Source of the DNA: Herbidospora mongoliensis
GTDB taxonomy: Bacteria; Actinomycetota; Actinomycetes; Streptosporangiales; Streptosporangiaceae
Assembly (NCBI RefSeq): GCF_001570545.1
Contig: NZ_BBXD01000010.1
Coordinates: 372,001-436,000 of the forward strand
Direction: 5' to 3'
Length of the DNA: 64,000 nt
Within the stretch, counting starts at the first letter, position 1. Each line of letters opens with the position of its first letter. The notes beneath the pieces were generated by a model. The model made no database searches. It was not told where the DNA came from and worked only from the letters and a program-made list of their open reading frames with translations. The position numbers and the translations under genes are program-made. Of the stretch, positions 1-9,274 are shown piece by piece.

Positions 1-168
1 GAAGGCACCAAGTCGGTGACCTTCAAGCTGGAGCCGGTCAAGGCCCAGGAGATCTACGCCGTCCTCGACACCCCGATGTCGGCGGTCCTCACTCGCCAGG
101 ACGCCAACATCGACGAGTTGCTGGCCGAAGCGGAAGAGAAGGTCAACAAGCTGCTCGCAGCGGGCTGA
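1..168 (+). CDS. Sugar ABC transporter substrate-binding protein, C-terminal fragment
   Basis: Frame 1 is open from the first base to a TGA at 166-168 and encodes the last 55 residues of a protein cut by the window edge. The tail is amphipathic and charged (LLAEAEEKVNKLL), as at the C-terminus of many extracellular solute-binding proteins. The assignment rests mainly on context: two MalF/MalG-type permeases and an alpha-glucosidase follow in the same direction, the usual order of a maltose or alpha-glucoside importer operon. The binding domain itself lies outside the window, so the substrate cannot be read from this fragment. Confidence 0.7.
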   Translation, partial: EGTKSVTFKLEPVKAQEIYAVLDTPMSAVLTRQDANIDELLAEAEEKVNKLLAAG

Positions 169-178
169 TCCACACAGC

Positions 179-207
179 CGGGGGCCGGTCGTACGGGCCG
201 GCCCCCG
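179..207 (+). terminator. Stem-loop between binding-protein and permease genes
   Basis: CGGGGGCCGG (179-188) pairs perfectly with CCGGCCCCCG (198-207) around a 9-nt loop. No U-run follows. It lies between the binding-protein stop and the first permease, where such hairpins in sugar ABC operons act as partial terminators or 3' mRNA stabilisers, giving more binding protein than permease. The hairpin is seen directly; the role is inferred. Confidence 0.6.
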
Positions 208-236
208 TCACACGTTGAGATTGTGAGCGTAAACCG

Positions 237-1151
237 ATGACGACCCTCTCCGCGAAGGGTGACCGGCGGCGCCCCCCCGGGGCCATGCGGCGGGCGCTGA
301 GCCGGAACCTCACCGCCTACGGCTTCCTCTCCGGGGCGCTGATCTGCTTCGCGTTCTTCTCCTGGATCCCGATGGTCCGGGAGTTCATCCTGTCCTTCCA
401 GAAGACCAACTTCGTGAACTCGACGGAGTGGGTCGGCCTGGAGAACTTCCGGACGATCTTCGCCGACTCCGCCTTCTTCGCCGCCTGGGCGAACACCCTG
501 GTGTTCACCGGCCTGGCCCTGGTCTTCGGCTACGTCGTCCCGTTCATCGCCGCGATCGTCCTGAACGAGCTTCGCCACGCGAAGAGCTACCTGCGCCTCA
601 TCGTCTACTTGCCGGTGATGCTGCCGCCGGCCGTGGCCGTGCTGCTGTTCAAGTGGTTCTACGACCCGGGCCCCGGCCTGTTCAACCAGGTCCTCGGCTT
701 CGTCGGGATCCCGCCGCTGAGCTGGCTCGACTCGACCACGACCGCCCTGCCCTCGCTCGTCATCGTCTCCACCTGGATGAACCTCGGCACCGGCACGCTG
801 ATCTACCTCGCGGCCCTGCAGAGCATCCCCAGCGAGCTGTACGAGGCGGCCGAGCTCGACGGCGCCGGTCTGTTCAAGCGCGTGTGGCACGTCACGATCC
901 CGCAGACGCGGCTGATCCTGCTCGTCATGCTGCTGCTGCAGATCGTCGCGACGATGCAGGTCTTCATCGAGCCGTTCCTGCTCACGGGCGGCGGCCCGGA
1001 GAACGCGACCATGACCGTGGCGTACCTGATGTACCAATACGCGTTCAGCTTCGGGAACTTCGGCGGCGGCGGCGCCCTCGGACTGATGCTGATGCTCGTG
1101 CTCATCGTCTTCTCCGCCTTCTACCTGCGCCTCTCGCGCGACCGCACCTAG
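237..1151 (+). CDS. Carbohydrate ABC transporter permease, MalF type
   Basis: A 304-aa integral membrane protein that should form half of the membrane channel of a CUT1-family sugar importer. Hydrophobic segments run from about residue 30 to 300, consistent with six helices. The cytoplasmic coupling loop that docks on the ATPase is present as EAAELDGAG near residue 203. The partner permease starts 30 bp after this gene ends. No ATP-binding subunit lies in the operon, so a shared MsiK-type ATPase encoded elsewhere probably powers it, as is usual for actinobacterial CUT1 systems. The ATG at 237 precedes the first hydrophobic segment; its Shine-Dalgarno sequence is weak. Confidence 0.93.
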   Translation: MTTLSAKGDRRRPPGAMRRALSRNLTAYGFLSGALICFAFFSWIPMVREFILSFQKTNFVNSTEWVGLENFRTIFADSAFFAAWANTLVFTGLALVFGYVVPFIAAIVLNELRHAKSYLRLIVYLPVMLPPAVAVLLFKWFYDPGPGLFNQVLGFVGIPPLSWLDSTTTALPSLVIVSTWMNLGTGTLIYLAALQSIPSELYEAAELDGAGLFKRVWHVTIPQTRLILLVMLLLQIVATMQVFIEPFLLTGGGPENATMTVAYLMYQYAFSFGNFGGGGALGLMLMLVLIVFSAFYLRLSRDRT

Positions 1152-1181
1152 CCGAGACCGGCAGAGAGAGGAGGTACACCG

Positions 1182-2156
1182 ATGTCGCAGAGCACCGTCC
1201 AGCGCCCGCCCAACGTGGCGAGGCACGAGAAGCCCTCGCCCCGCGAGAACCGCAGGCGCAAGAAGAAGAAGGAACAGCCCCAGCAGTTCCGCGGCCTGGT
1301 GTCGCCCCACACGCTCACCACCCGACGCGGGAAGACCATCTACTGGACCGTCCTGACGGTCGTCGTGGTCGGATTCACGGCCGCGTTCGTCTTCCCGCTC
1401 TACTGGATGGTCACCGGCGCGATGAAGTCGCCCGACGAACTCGTCGCGGTGCCGCCGACCTTCTTCCCCACAGAACTGAACTTCTCGGTGTACGCCGAGG
1501 CATGGGACCTGCTCGACCTGGGCCTGTTCCTGAAGAACACGCTGATCTACGCGGCGGGCGCCTGGGTGTTCACCCTGGCGATCGACGTGTCGGCGGCCTA
1601 CGCCCTGTCGAAGCTCCGGCCGATCTTCGGCAAGGTCGTGCTGGCGCTGGTCCTGTCGACCCTGATGATCCCCCCGATGGTCATCCTGCTGCCGGCCTAC
1701 CTGACCGTGGTCGAGGTGCCCATCTTCGGGTGGAACCTGCTGAACACTCCGTGGGCGATCTGGCTGCCCGCGGCCGCCAACGGGTTCTTCATCTTCCTGC
1801 TCAAGCGGTTCTTCGACTCGATCCCGCGTGAGCTGCTCGAAGCCGCCCAGATCGACGGCGCGTCTCCGATGCGTATCCTCTGGTCGGTGGTTCTTCCGGT
1901 CTCGCGGCCGATCCTGGGGGTGGTCTCCATCCTCGCGGTGGTCAACGTCTGGAAGGACTTCGTCTGGCCTTTGCTCGTCCTGCCGGACAGCGAGAAGATG
2001 CCCATCAGCGTCGGCATCTCCTCCTTGTCGGCTCAGATGCCGCAGAACGTCCTGATCGCGGCCCTCGTCATCGCGAGCATCCCGGCGATCCTGGTGTTCC
2101 TGGTGTTCCAGCGCAGCATCATGGCCGGTCTGACGGCGGGAAGCCTAAAAGGCTGA
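1182..2156 (+). CDS. Carbohydrate ABC transporter permease, MalG type
   Basis: A 324-aa second permease of the CUT1 importer. It has a long positively charged N-terminal tail (about 55 residues, with a run of Arg and Lys) before the first membrane segment, then a six-helix core and the coupling loop EAAQIDGAS near residue 220. A strong GAGGAGG ribosome site sits just before the ATG. The gene follows the MalF-type permease by 30 bp and precedes the alpha-glucosidase by 53 bp, so the three are almost certainly cotranscribed. The substrate is probably a maltose-like or other alpha-glucoside, inferred from the neighbouring hydrolase. Confidence 0.93.
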   Translation: MSQSTVQRPPNVARHEKPSPRENRRRKKKKEQPQQFRGLVSPHTLTTRRGKTIYWTVLTVVVVGFTAAFVFPLYWMVTGAMKSPDELVAVPPTFFPTELNFSVYAEAWDLLDLGLFLKNTLIYAAGAWVFTLAIDVSAAYALSKLRPIFGKVVLALVLSTLMIPPMVILLPAYLTVVEVPIFGWNLLNTPWAIWLPAAANGFFIFLLKRFFDSIPRELLEAAQIDGASPMRILWSVVLPVSRPILGVVSILAVVNVWKDFVWPLLVLPDSEKMPISVGISSLSAQMPQNVLIAALVIASIPAILVFLVFQRSIMAGLTAGSLKG

Positions 2157-2209
2157 CCGTGTCGCCAGTGTCGCCCACTCTCCAATAAAGCCTAAGGAGT
2201 TGTTCCAGC

Positions 2210-3745
2210 ATGCCCGAAACGTGGTGGCGGGGGGCCGCGATCTACCAGGTCTACCCACGCAGCTTCGCCGACGGTAACGGCGACGGCATCGGCGACCTCG
2301 CCGGTCTGCGCGGCCGCCTGGCCTACCTCGCCGACCTGGGGATCAACGCCGTGTGGCTCACGCCCTGGTATCCGTCCCCGATGGCGGACGGCGGTTACGA
2401 CGTGGCCGACTACCGGGCGATCGAGCCGTTGTTCGGCGACCTGGCGGAGGCGGAGGGGTTCATCGCGGAGGCCCACGAGCTGGGCATCAAGGTGATCATC
2501 GACGTCGTGCCGAACCACCACTCCGACCAGAGTGAGTGGTTCAAGGCGGCGCTCGCGGCCGGCCCCGGCTCGCCCGAGCGGGAGCGGTTCTGGTTCCGCG
2601 ACGAGCCCGGCGACTGGAAGTCGATCTTCGGCGGCCCCGCGTGGACCCAGGTGGACGACGGCCAGTGGTACCTGCACCTGTTCGCGCCCGAGCAGCCCGA
2701 CTTCAACTGGACCAACCCGGAGGTCCACCAGGAGTTCCAGGACGTCCTGCGGTTCTGGTTCGACCGCGGCGTCGACGGCATCCGGATCGACTCGGCGGCC
2801 GTCCTGGTGAAGAACTTCGAGGGTGGCGACCCCGACGGCTACACCGACCTGCCCGAGGTGCACGACGTGTACCGGGGCTGGCGGAGCCTGGCGGACAGCG
2901 AGTACACCGACCGGATCTTCATCGGTGAAGTCTGGTTCCCCGACCAGGAGCGGTTCGCCCGCTACCTGCGGCCCGACGAGCTGCACACCGCCTTCAACTT
3001 CGACTTCCTGGCCTGCCCCTGGGAGCCGGTGGCGCTGCGCGCCTCCATCACCCAGACGCTGGAGACGCACCTGCCTCTCGGCGCGCCCCCCACGTGGGTG
3101 CTGTCGAACCACGACGTGACCCGCGTGGTGACCCGCTACGGACGCGAGATCACCTCCTGGGACCACGGCGCCCGCCGTGACGGCTTCCCCTCGAACCTGG
3201 AGCTCGGCTACCGCCGGGCCAGGGCCGCGGCGCTGCTGGCGATGGCTCTGCCCGGTGGCGTGTACATCTACCAGGGCGAGGAACTGGGCCTTCCTGAGGT
3301 CGACGACATCCCGAACGACCTGCGGGAAGACCCGATGTGGGTGCGTTCGGGGCACACCGTGCCGGGCCGCGACGGCTGCCGCGTGCCGCTGCCGTGGTCG
3401 GGCCAGGAGAAGCCCTTCGGTTTCGGTACGGGCGATCCGTGGCTGCCCCAGCCCGCCGACTGGAACAAGCTGACCGTGGAGGCCCAGCGCGAGGACCTCG
3501 GCTCGATGCTGACCCTCTACCGGACCGCGCTCAAGCTGCGCGGCGAACTGCTCGGCGACGGCACCCTGACCTGGTGCGAGTCACGCGACGACGTGCTCGC
3601 CTTCCAGCGGGAGTCGGGCCTGGTCTGCGTCGTCAACCTGGGCGCCGAGTCCGCGCCGCTGCCGCCGCACACCGAGGTGCTGCTGTCCAGCGGCCCTCTG
3701 GAGGGCGACGAACTGCCCTCCGACACCGCCGTCTGGTTGCGCTGA
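2210..3745 (+). CDS. GH13 alpha-glucosidase / oligo-1,6-glucosidase-like hydrolase
   Basis: A 511-aa cytoplasmic glycoside hydrolase of family 13. The first conserved region, DVVPNHHSDQ, is present. Catalytic residues can be placed as the nucleophile D194 (GIRIDSA), the acid/base E240 (FIGEVW) and the transition-state stabiliser D302 (SNHDV). No signal peptide is visible, so it should act on imported oligosaccharides, releasing glucose from alpha-linked di- or oligosaccharides delivered by the upstream ABC importer. Length matches the family (500-560 aa). An AAGGAG site lies about 10 bases before the ATG. Linkage preference (alpha-1,4, alpha-1,6 or trehalose-like) cannot be decided from what I can see. 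Confidence 0.93.
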   Translation: MPETWWRGAAIYQVYPRSFADGNGDGIGDLAGLRGRLAYLADLGINAVWLTPWYPSPMADGGYDVADYRAIEPLFGDLAEAEGFIAEAHELGIKVIIDVVPNHHSDQSEWFKAALAAGPGSPERERFWFRDEPGDWKSIFGGPAWTQVDDGQWYLHLFAPEQPDFNWTNPEVHQEFQDVLRFWFDRGVDGIRIDSAAVLVKNFEGGDPDGYTDLPEVHDVYRGWRSLADSEYTDRIFIGEVWFPDQERFARYLRPDELHTAFNFDFLACPWEPVALRASITQTLETHLPLGAPPTWVLSNHDVTRVVTRYGREITSWDHGARRDGFPSNLELGYRRARAAALLAMALPGGVYIYQGEELGLPEVDDIPNDLREDPMWVRSGHTVPGRDGCRVPLPWSGQEKPFGFGTGDPWLPQPADWNKLTVEAQREDLGSMLTLYRTALKLRGELLGDGTLTWCESRDDVLAFQRESGLVCVVNLGAESAPLPPHTEVLLSSGPLEGDELPSDTAVWLR

Positions 3746-3762
3746 CGGCGGCTCTCTGTCTC

Positions 3763-3800
3763 GGGTCCGTGACCGCTCGTGGGAAGGCGGTCACGGGCCC
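3763..3800 (+). terminator. Hairpin after the alpha-glucosidase gene
   Basis: GGGTCCGTGACCGC (3763-3776) pairs with GCGGTCACGGGCCC (3787-3800) with one G-T wobble and a 10-nt loop. It follows the GH13 stop by 17 bases and separates the sugar operon from the ABC exporter genes. There is no U-tract, so it is either a U-less actinobacterial terminator or a processing hairpin. Confidence 0.55.
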
Positions 3801-3823
3801 GCGCCAATTCGGGGGATGCACAC

Positions 3824-4741
3824 ATGGCATTGATCGAGGCCCAAGGGCTGGAGAAGCGTTATCCGGGCACCGACGTGAAAGCGGTGGCCGGGATCGGGTT
3901 CCAGGTGGAACGCGGGGAGGCCTTCGGGTTCCTCGGGCCGAACGGGGCCGGGAAATCGTCCACGATGCGGATGCTGGCCTGCGTCTCCCGGCCCAGCGGC
4001 GGGACCCTGCGCATCCTCGACCGGGATCCGGTCAGCCACGGCCGTGAGTTACGCGCCCGGCTCGGGGTGGTGCCGCAGGACGACGCGCTCGACCTGCAAC
4101 TGACGGTCCGCGAGAACCTGATCGTGTACGGCCTGTACTTCGGCCTCTCCCTGACGCACATGCGGGCCAAGAGCGCCGAACTGCTGGAGTTCGCCCAGCT
4201 CGCCGAGAAGGCGGGAGAGCGGGTCGAACACCTCTCCGGCGGCATGCGGCGGCGGCTGACGATCGCCCGGTCCCTGGTCAACGACCCGGACATCCTGCTC
4301 CTCGACGAGCCGACCACCGGCCTCGACCCGCAGGCCCGCCACATCCTGTGGGACCGCCTGTTCCGCCTGAAGAGCGCCGGCGTGACCCTGATCCTCACCA
4401 CCCACTACATGGACGAGGCCGAGCAGCTCTGCGACCGCCTGGTGATCATGGACAAGGGCCTGATCGCCGACGAGGGCACCCCCCGCGAACTGATCGAGCG
4501 GCATGTGACCCGCGAGGTGCTGGAACTCCGCTTCCCGCCGGGAGAGCAGGAGGCGGCAGGCGAGAAGCTCGGCGGCGACGTCGAGGTGCTGCCCGACCGC
4601 CTGCTCTGCTACGCCGACGACGGCGACGCGGTCCTGGGCCGCGTCACCGAACTGGGCCTCCACCCGCTGACCGCCCTGGTCCGCCGGGCCACGCTGGAGG
4701 ACGTCTTCCTCCGCCTCACCGGCCGATCGCTGACCGACTGA
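3824..4741 (+). CDS. ABC-2 exporter ATP-binding protein, DrrA/NodI type
   Basis: A 305-aa ATPase that would energise the two membrane proteins encoded next. Walker A is GPNGAGKSS at residues 38-46, the signature LSGGM at 137-141, and Walker B with the catalytic Glu at D161/E162 followed by PTTGLDP. The C-terminal extension of about 80 residues is typical of drug and polyketide exporters such as DrrA and of NodI. I chose the ATG at 3824 (MALIEAQGLEKRY) over an upstream in-frame GTG at 3779 because the ABC domain begins there and the GTG lies in the preceding hairpin. The gene borders the NRPS cluster, so export of or resistance to its product is plausible but not proven. Confidence 0.92.
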   Translation: MALIEAQGLEKRYPGTDVKAVAGIGFQVERGEAFGFLGPNGAGKSSTMRMLACVSRPSGGTLRILDRDPVSHGRELRARLGVVPQDDALDLQLTVRENLIVYGLYFGLSLTHMRAKSAELLEFAQLAEKAGERVEHLSGGMRRRLTIARSLVNDPDILLLDEPTTGLDPQARHILWDRLFRLKSAGVTLILTTHYMDEAEQLCDRLVIMDKGLIADEGTPRELIERHVTREVLELRFPPGEQEAAGEKLGGDVEVLPDRLLCYADDGDAVLGRVTELGLHPLTALVRRATLEDVFLRLTGRSLTD

Positions 4742-4775
4742 TGCCCGGTTCGACGCGCCAGGCGGGGGTGGGCTG

Positions 4776-5528
4776 ATGCTGCCGGCGTTCGTCTACTGGC
4801 TGTTCCGCTACCGCCGCACGTGGCAGTCCACGGCTGTCGTCTCGATCGCCAACCCCCTGTTGTTCCTGCTGGCCATCGGCGCCGGGCTCGGCACGCTGGT
4901 CCAGGGCGACGTCGAGGGTGTGCCCTACCTGCGGTTCCTCGCGCCGGGCGTGCTGGCGGCCGCGGCGTTCCAGAACGCGTTCATCGACGCCGGGTTCGGG
5001 GTGGCGACCGCGCGGGGGCGGGAGCGGGTCTACCAGACCGCCATCGCGACGCCGCTGTCGCCGGGTGAGGTGATGGCCGGCCATCTGCTGTTCGTCGGGC
5101 TGCGGGTGTTCGTGGGAGCGCTCGCCTTCGTGGTGGTGATGGCCTGTTTCGGGCTCTTCTCCTCTTTCGGTACGGCTCTCGCCGTGCTCCTGGCCGCCAC
5201 GCTGACGGGGATCGCGCCCGCGACCGTCGTCGCCGCCTGGGCGGTGACCGTGACCGACTTCCCGCGCCTGAACACCGTGTTCCGATTCGTGGTCATGCCG
5301 ATGTACCTGTTCTCCGGCACGTTCTTCTCCGTCGAGCAGCTCCCTGACCCGCTCCAGTCGCTGATGTACGCCCTCCCGCTCTGGCACGGCGCGGACCTCT
5401 GCCGATCACTGGCCCTCGGCACCGCGACCCTCGGCACGACCACGCTGCACATCGCCTACCTGGGCGCACTCGCGGTCGCCGGGGTGCTGATCGGGCGGGT
5501 CACCTTCCGGAAGGTGCTCTATGTCTAG
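4776..5528 (+). CDS. ABC-2 type transporter permease (NodJ/DrrB-like), first subunit
   Basis: A 250-aa membrane protein with about six hydrophobic helices and the ABC-2 pattern of a short cytoplasmic N-terminus and a late conserved segment (residues 165-190, with the LFSGTFF-type motif). It should form a heterodimeric export channel with the next protein and use the ATPase encoded 34 bp upstream. A GGGGGTGGG site precedes the ATG. Its last 8 bases overlap the start of the second permease, pointing to coupled translation. Confidence 0.9.
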   Translation: MLPAFVYWLFRYRRTWQSTAVVSIANPLLFLLAIGAGLGTLVQGDVEGVPYLRFLAPGVLAAAAFQNAFIDAGFGVATARGRERVYQTAIATPLSPGEVMAGHLLFVGLRVFVGALAFVVVMACFGLFSSFGTALAVLLAATLTGIAPATVVAAWAVTVTDFPRLNTVFRFVVMPMYLFSGTFFSVEQLPDPLQSLMYALPLWHGADLCRSLALGTATLGTTTLHIAYLGALAVAGVLIGRVTFRKVLYV

Positions 5529-6297
5529 GCTCCCGGCCGCCGGCGGCGCCCATCTGGTGGTGCTGCGCAACGTGTGGGTGCACAAGGGCGGCACCCCGTG
5601 GACGATGGCGCTCTTCTCCGTGTACGAGCCCATCCTCTATCTCCTGGCCATGGGCGTCGGCGTGGGAGCGCTCGTCGGGCGGGTCCCCGGGGTCGACGTG
5701 CCGTATGCGGCCTTCATCGCGCCCGCCCTGCTGGCGACGGCGATGATGAACAGCGCCCTGGAGGAGACCACCCAGACGGTCTACGGCAAGCTCGCCTTCG
5801 ACCGTTACTACCACTCGCTGCTGGTCACGCCGGTGACCATCCGCGGCATGGTCGCCGGGGAGCTGCTCTGGGCGGTGCTGCGCGCGCTGGTCACCGGCGT
5901 CGGCTTCCTGGTCGTGATCGTGGCCTTCGGGCTGGCGCGGTCACCGCTGGTGATCCTCGCGGTCCCGGCCGGGCTGCTGACCGCCTTCGCGTTCGGCGCC
6001 GCCGGGCTGGCGGCGGCCGCCTACGCCCGTGGCTGGCACAGCTTCCAGTACGTCCAGCTCGTGATGCTGCCCATGTTCCTGTTCGCGACGACCTTCTATC
6101 CGGTCACGGTCTACACCGGATGGGTTCGGGTCCTGGTGGAAGCGCTCCCGCTCTACCACGCGATCGAGCTGTCCCGAGGGCTGGCGTTGGGCGAGGTCGG
6201 GCCGGGGCTGCTGCTGAACGCCGCCTATCTGCTCGCGTTCGGCGGCGTGATGCTGGCGGTGGCCCAGGCCCGCTGGACCACCCTGATGGCTAGGTGA
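5521..6297 (+). CDS. ABC-2 type transporter permease (NodJ/DrrB-like), second subunit
   Basis: A 258-aa paralogue of the preceding permease with the same layout of about six helices and a TTFYPV segment at the position equivalent to the FSGTFF motif. Start and stop overlap with its neighbour suggest a fixed 1:1 complex. Together with the ATPase it makes a complete exporter. The gene ends 10 bp from the 3' end of the convergent NRPS gene. Two different permease genes (rather than one homodimer) is the NodJ/DrrB-DrrC style of organisation. Confidence 0.9.
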   Translation: MSRLPAAGGAHLVVLRNVWVHKGGTPWTMALFSVYEPILYLLAMGVGVGALVGRVPGVDVPYAAFIAPALLATAMMNSALEETTQTVYGKLAFDRYYHSLLVTPVTIRGMVAGELLWAVLRALVTGVGFLVVIVAFGLARSPLVILAVPAGLLTAFAFGAAGLAAAAYARGWHSFQYVQLVMLPMFLFATTFYPVTVYTGWVRVLVEALPLYHAIELSRGLALGEVGPGLLLNAAYLLAFGGVMLAVAQARWTTLMAR

Positions 6298-6307
6298 GCC
6301 CCGGCCT

Positions 6308-9274
6308 TCAGGTGATCCGGCGGACGAAGTCGGCGGCCAGCTGGGCGATGTCGGCGGCCTCGTAGGCGTGCCGGTTGTAGATGAGCTGGCCGCGCAGGGT
6401 CCCGTCGTGCGACTCGCTGATCAGGATCTCCGGCGGGTGCAGGTCGGGGTCGTCGTCGGGCAGCGTCCACTCCATGATCGGCCCGGCCGGGACGGCGAAC
6501 TCCTCCGACGGCACCCCCGGCAGATGGGCCGGATGCCCCCAGCTCTCGAACCGGAAGTACGCCGGGAACGGCACCAGCGAGTGCAGGTGCCCCCAGTCGT
6601 GGAACTGGCGCTCGGAGGCCGCGAGGAACTCCCGCCGGACGTGGTCGATGACATCCGGTAGCGCTCCCACGCCCGGCACCGCGATCAGGTTCCACCGGAA
6701 CAGGCAGCCGACCGCGTTCTCGAACCCGGGCCGCGCCCGCCCGCTGACCGGATTGGCCAGCACGAGCTCAGGCGCCCGCGCCCATGCGCCGAGCGTCAGC
6801 GCCCAGGCCGCCGCCAGCGCCATCGACACCGTGGCGCCGCGCGAACGGGCCAGGTCAAGCACGTCGGGTACGGCGAAATGATGCGCGTCCGCCGCGCACA
6901 ACCGCACGTCCCTGGCCCGGCCGGGCAGGCGCTCCAAAGACGTCGGAGCACCCTCCAGCGTGGCCTCCCACCACGGCCGGTGCCGCGCCCATTCGCGGCG
7001 TTCCCACGCCACCACGTCGCCGTAGGGGACCGCGGGGGTCAGCGGTGAGGAGGCCCCGTGGCGGATGGCGGAGTAGAGCACCCCGAGCTCCCGCAGCAGC
7101 ACCGTCGCCGACCCGCCGTCGAAAACCAGATGGTGGACGGAGACGACCAGCACACACCCTTCGGGCAGCTCGATCACCTCGACCCGGAGCAGCGGCCCGT
7201 TCTCGACGTCGAAGGGCTCTCGAACCCGGTCGGCGGCCAGTTCGGCGGCCTCTTCCGGCGAAGCGCTCCTGTGCACGCCGATCGGGACGTCCATCGTCGC
7301 CAGCACCGGTCCCACGCCCGGGTCGCGGAAGACGGTCCGGAGACTGTCGTGCCGCCGCACCAGCTCCTTGACGGCCTGACCGAGGACGCCGAGGTCGAGG
7401 CCCCCGGGCACCCGTACCGCGACATGGACGGGCGGCATGTGGCGCCGCTCTCCGGAGGCGTGCATCCACCGCCACCAGTGGGCCTGCACTCCGGAGAGGG
7501 CGCCGTCCTCCAGAACCACGTCGTCGTCGCCTGCGGCGGTGGCCACGGCGTCGCGGATCTGGCCGGCCTGATGCGCCAGCACGGGCTGATCGAAGGCGAA
7601 GGTCCCCTCGACGGGCACCCCGAACTTCTCGGCCACCCGCGCGGCGAGCTGAGCCGCCCGGAGCGAGTCGCCGCCCAGGGCGAAGAAGTCATCGTCGGCG
7701 CTGGTCGCGGGCACTCCGAGCACACCCGTCCACAACCGCGCGAGGGCCTGCTCCTCGACGCTCTCCAACGGCCGCCCGCTTGGCTTGGCGACCGCGAACA
7801 ACGCGCGGACCTCGGCCTTCACGATTTTGCCGAGCTCGTTGCGGGGAAGGGCGTCGACGAACGCGTACCGGGAGGGGACTTCGTTCCGGGCGAGCCGCTG
7901 ATGAAGAAATGTGCGTAGCCGGTCGGCGGTTAGGTCCTCGACTTGTCTCTGGCCATCCGCTTTGGCGGAATCGTCAGCCGGCCCGTCGGTGGTGAGGCTC
8001 TCGGGATCCGGTTGTGCCGCTTTGCGGACCACGGCGGTGGCGATCATCTGGCCCATCGTGGGGTGGGGGAGGCCGACCACGGCGACGTCGGCGACCGACG
8101 GGTGCTCGCGGATCGCCGCCTCGACCTGGGGTAACGAGATCTTGAGGCCGCCCGACTTGATGACGTCGCTCTCTCGGCCGACCAGGTAGAGGTAGCCGGC
8201 CTCGTCGAGGCGGCCGAGGTCGCCCATCCGGGTCCAGCCGTTCTTGAAGGTCTTCGCGCTGGTGCCGGGGTCGCCGTAGTAGGTGCGCTGGGCGGCGGGG
8301 GCCCGGAGCCAGACCTCGCCGACCTCGCCGGCGGCCAGCGGTGTCCCCTCTTCGTCGGCGATCATCAGGTCGCCCTGGCTGGTCGCGCGGCCGACCGAAT
8401 CGGGCCGCCGGGGGTCGACGATCATCGTCGTCTGCGCCGGGACGGCCTCGGTCGACGTGTAGTAGTTGACGATCATGGCCTTCGGGAAGGCTTCGGGCAG
8501 TCCTGCCGCCACCCGGGGCGGCAGGGCGTCGGCCGACGAGCTCAGCAGGACCACACTCGACAGGTCGTGGTCGCGCCAGACCCCGGAGTCGAGGAGTTCA
8601 GTCGCCATCGCGGGCACCACGAACACCGTCCCGGCCCGGAACTTCTCGATCAGCCCGCAGAACCCGGCGGCGTCGAATCGCGCGGCCACGACCGCCGCCG
8701 GGGCCGCAGTCAGGGTGTTGACCAGCATCATCTGGCCCGCGTTGGTGCCGATCGGGAACGCGTGCACGAAGTGCTTCGAGTGGCCGAACGCCCGGAACGC
8801 GGGCCTCTCGGCGTGCCCCCAGGCCAGGTTGGCATGGGTGGCCATGACGCCCTTCGGCTGACCGGTGGTGCCGGAGGTGTAGAGGATCTGGGCCGGGTCG
8901 TCCAGGAAGAGTTCCACGTCGGGGACGCCGGAACCGGCCGGCGCCTCGGTCAGCACCCAGCGGGCCGCGCAGTCGTCGGTCATGACCTTCAGCGTCGCCG
9001 CGGACTGCCGGGCCGACAGTGGCACGGCCACGCCACCGGCCCGCAAAACAGCCATGCAGGCGATGGCGAAATCCACCCATTGATCGTTAGGGAAGAGCAA
9101 CCCGACCCGGTCACCCCGTTGCAAGCCCTTGCCGAGCAGGGCGTGTGCCCCCGAGTCGGCCGCCGCGTCCCATTCGCCGAACGTCAGTTCCCGGCCATTC
9201 GTGCTGATCAGGGCGGTTCTGTCCGGATGGTCGACAGCCCTGGCCCGAAGTAAGTGGGGGAGGGTCGCGGTCAT
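6308..9274 (-). CDS. NRPS starter protein, A-T-C
   Basis: A 988-aa nonribosomal peptide synthetase. Residues 1-500 are an adenylation domain of the acyl/aryl-CoA-ligase flavour (YTSGTTGQPKG near 133; the A10 lysine in RNELGK). Residues 505-575 hold a carrier domain with LGGDS, Ppant Ser537. Residues 590-988 are a condensation domain with HHLVFDG at about 713-719. It lacks an N-terminal C domain, so it should load a starter acid, perhaps a carboxylic or aryl acid rather than an amino acid, because the A4/A5 region (NYYTSTEAVP) is unlike amino-acid A domains. A GAGGTGGG site precedes the ATG. It is divergent from the rest of the cluster, sharing a 134-bp promoter region. The trailing C domain is unexpected because the next protein also begins with C. 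Confidence 0.93.
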   Translation of the reverse strand: MTATLPHLLRARAVDHPDRTALISTNGRELTFGEWDAAADSGAHALLGKGLQRGDRVGLLFPNDQWVDFAIACMAVLRAGGVAVPLSARQSAATLKVMTDDCAARWVLTEAPAGSGVPDVELFLDDPAQILYTSGTTGQPKGVMATHANLAWGHAERPAFRAFGHSKHFVHAFPIGTNAGQMMLVNTLTAAPAAVVAARFDAAGFCGLIEKFRAGTVFVVPAMATELLDSGVWRDHDLSSVVLLSSSADALPPRVAAGLPEAFPKAMIVNYYTSTEAVPAQTTMIVDPRRPDSVGRATSQGDLMIADEEGTPLAAGEVGEVWLRAPAAQRTYYGDPGTSAKTFKNGWTRMGDLGRLDEAGYLYLVGRESDVIKSGGLKISLPQVEAAIREHPSVADVAVVGLPHPTMGQMIATAVVRKAAQPDPESLTTDGPADDSAKADGQRQVEDLTADRLRTFLHQRLARNEVPSRYAFVDALPRNELGKIVKAEVRALFAVAKPSGRPLESVEEQALARLWTGVLGVPATSADDDFFALGGDSLRAAQLAARVAEKFGVPVEGTFAFDQPVLAHQAGQIRDAVATAAGDDDVVLEDGALSGVQAHWWRWMHASGERRHMPPVHVAVRVPGGLDLGVLGQAVKELVRRHDSLRTVFRDPGVGPVLATMDVPIGVHRSASPEEAAELAADRVREPFDVENGPLLRVEVIELPEGCVLVVSVHHLVFDGGSATVLLRELGVLYSAIRHGASSPLTPAVPYGDVVAWERREWARHRPWWEATLEGAPTSLERLPGRARDVRLCAADAHHFAVPDVLDLARSRGATVSMALAAAWALTLGAWARAPELVLANPVSGRARPGFENAVGCLFRWNLIAVPGVGALPDVIDHVRREFLAASERQFHDWGHLHSLVPFPAYFRFESWGHPAHLPGVPSEEFAVPAGPIMEWTLPDDDPDLHPPEILISESHDGTLRGQLIYNRHAYEAADIAQLAADFVRRIT

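Noticed and set aside
54-1310. Long minus-strand ORF opposite the sugar-permease genes (418 aa)
   Set aside because: Antisense shadow of the permeases: composition is Arg/Gly/Glu/His-biased, with no recognisable domain and no ribosome site.
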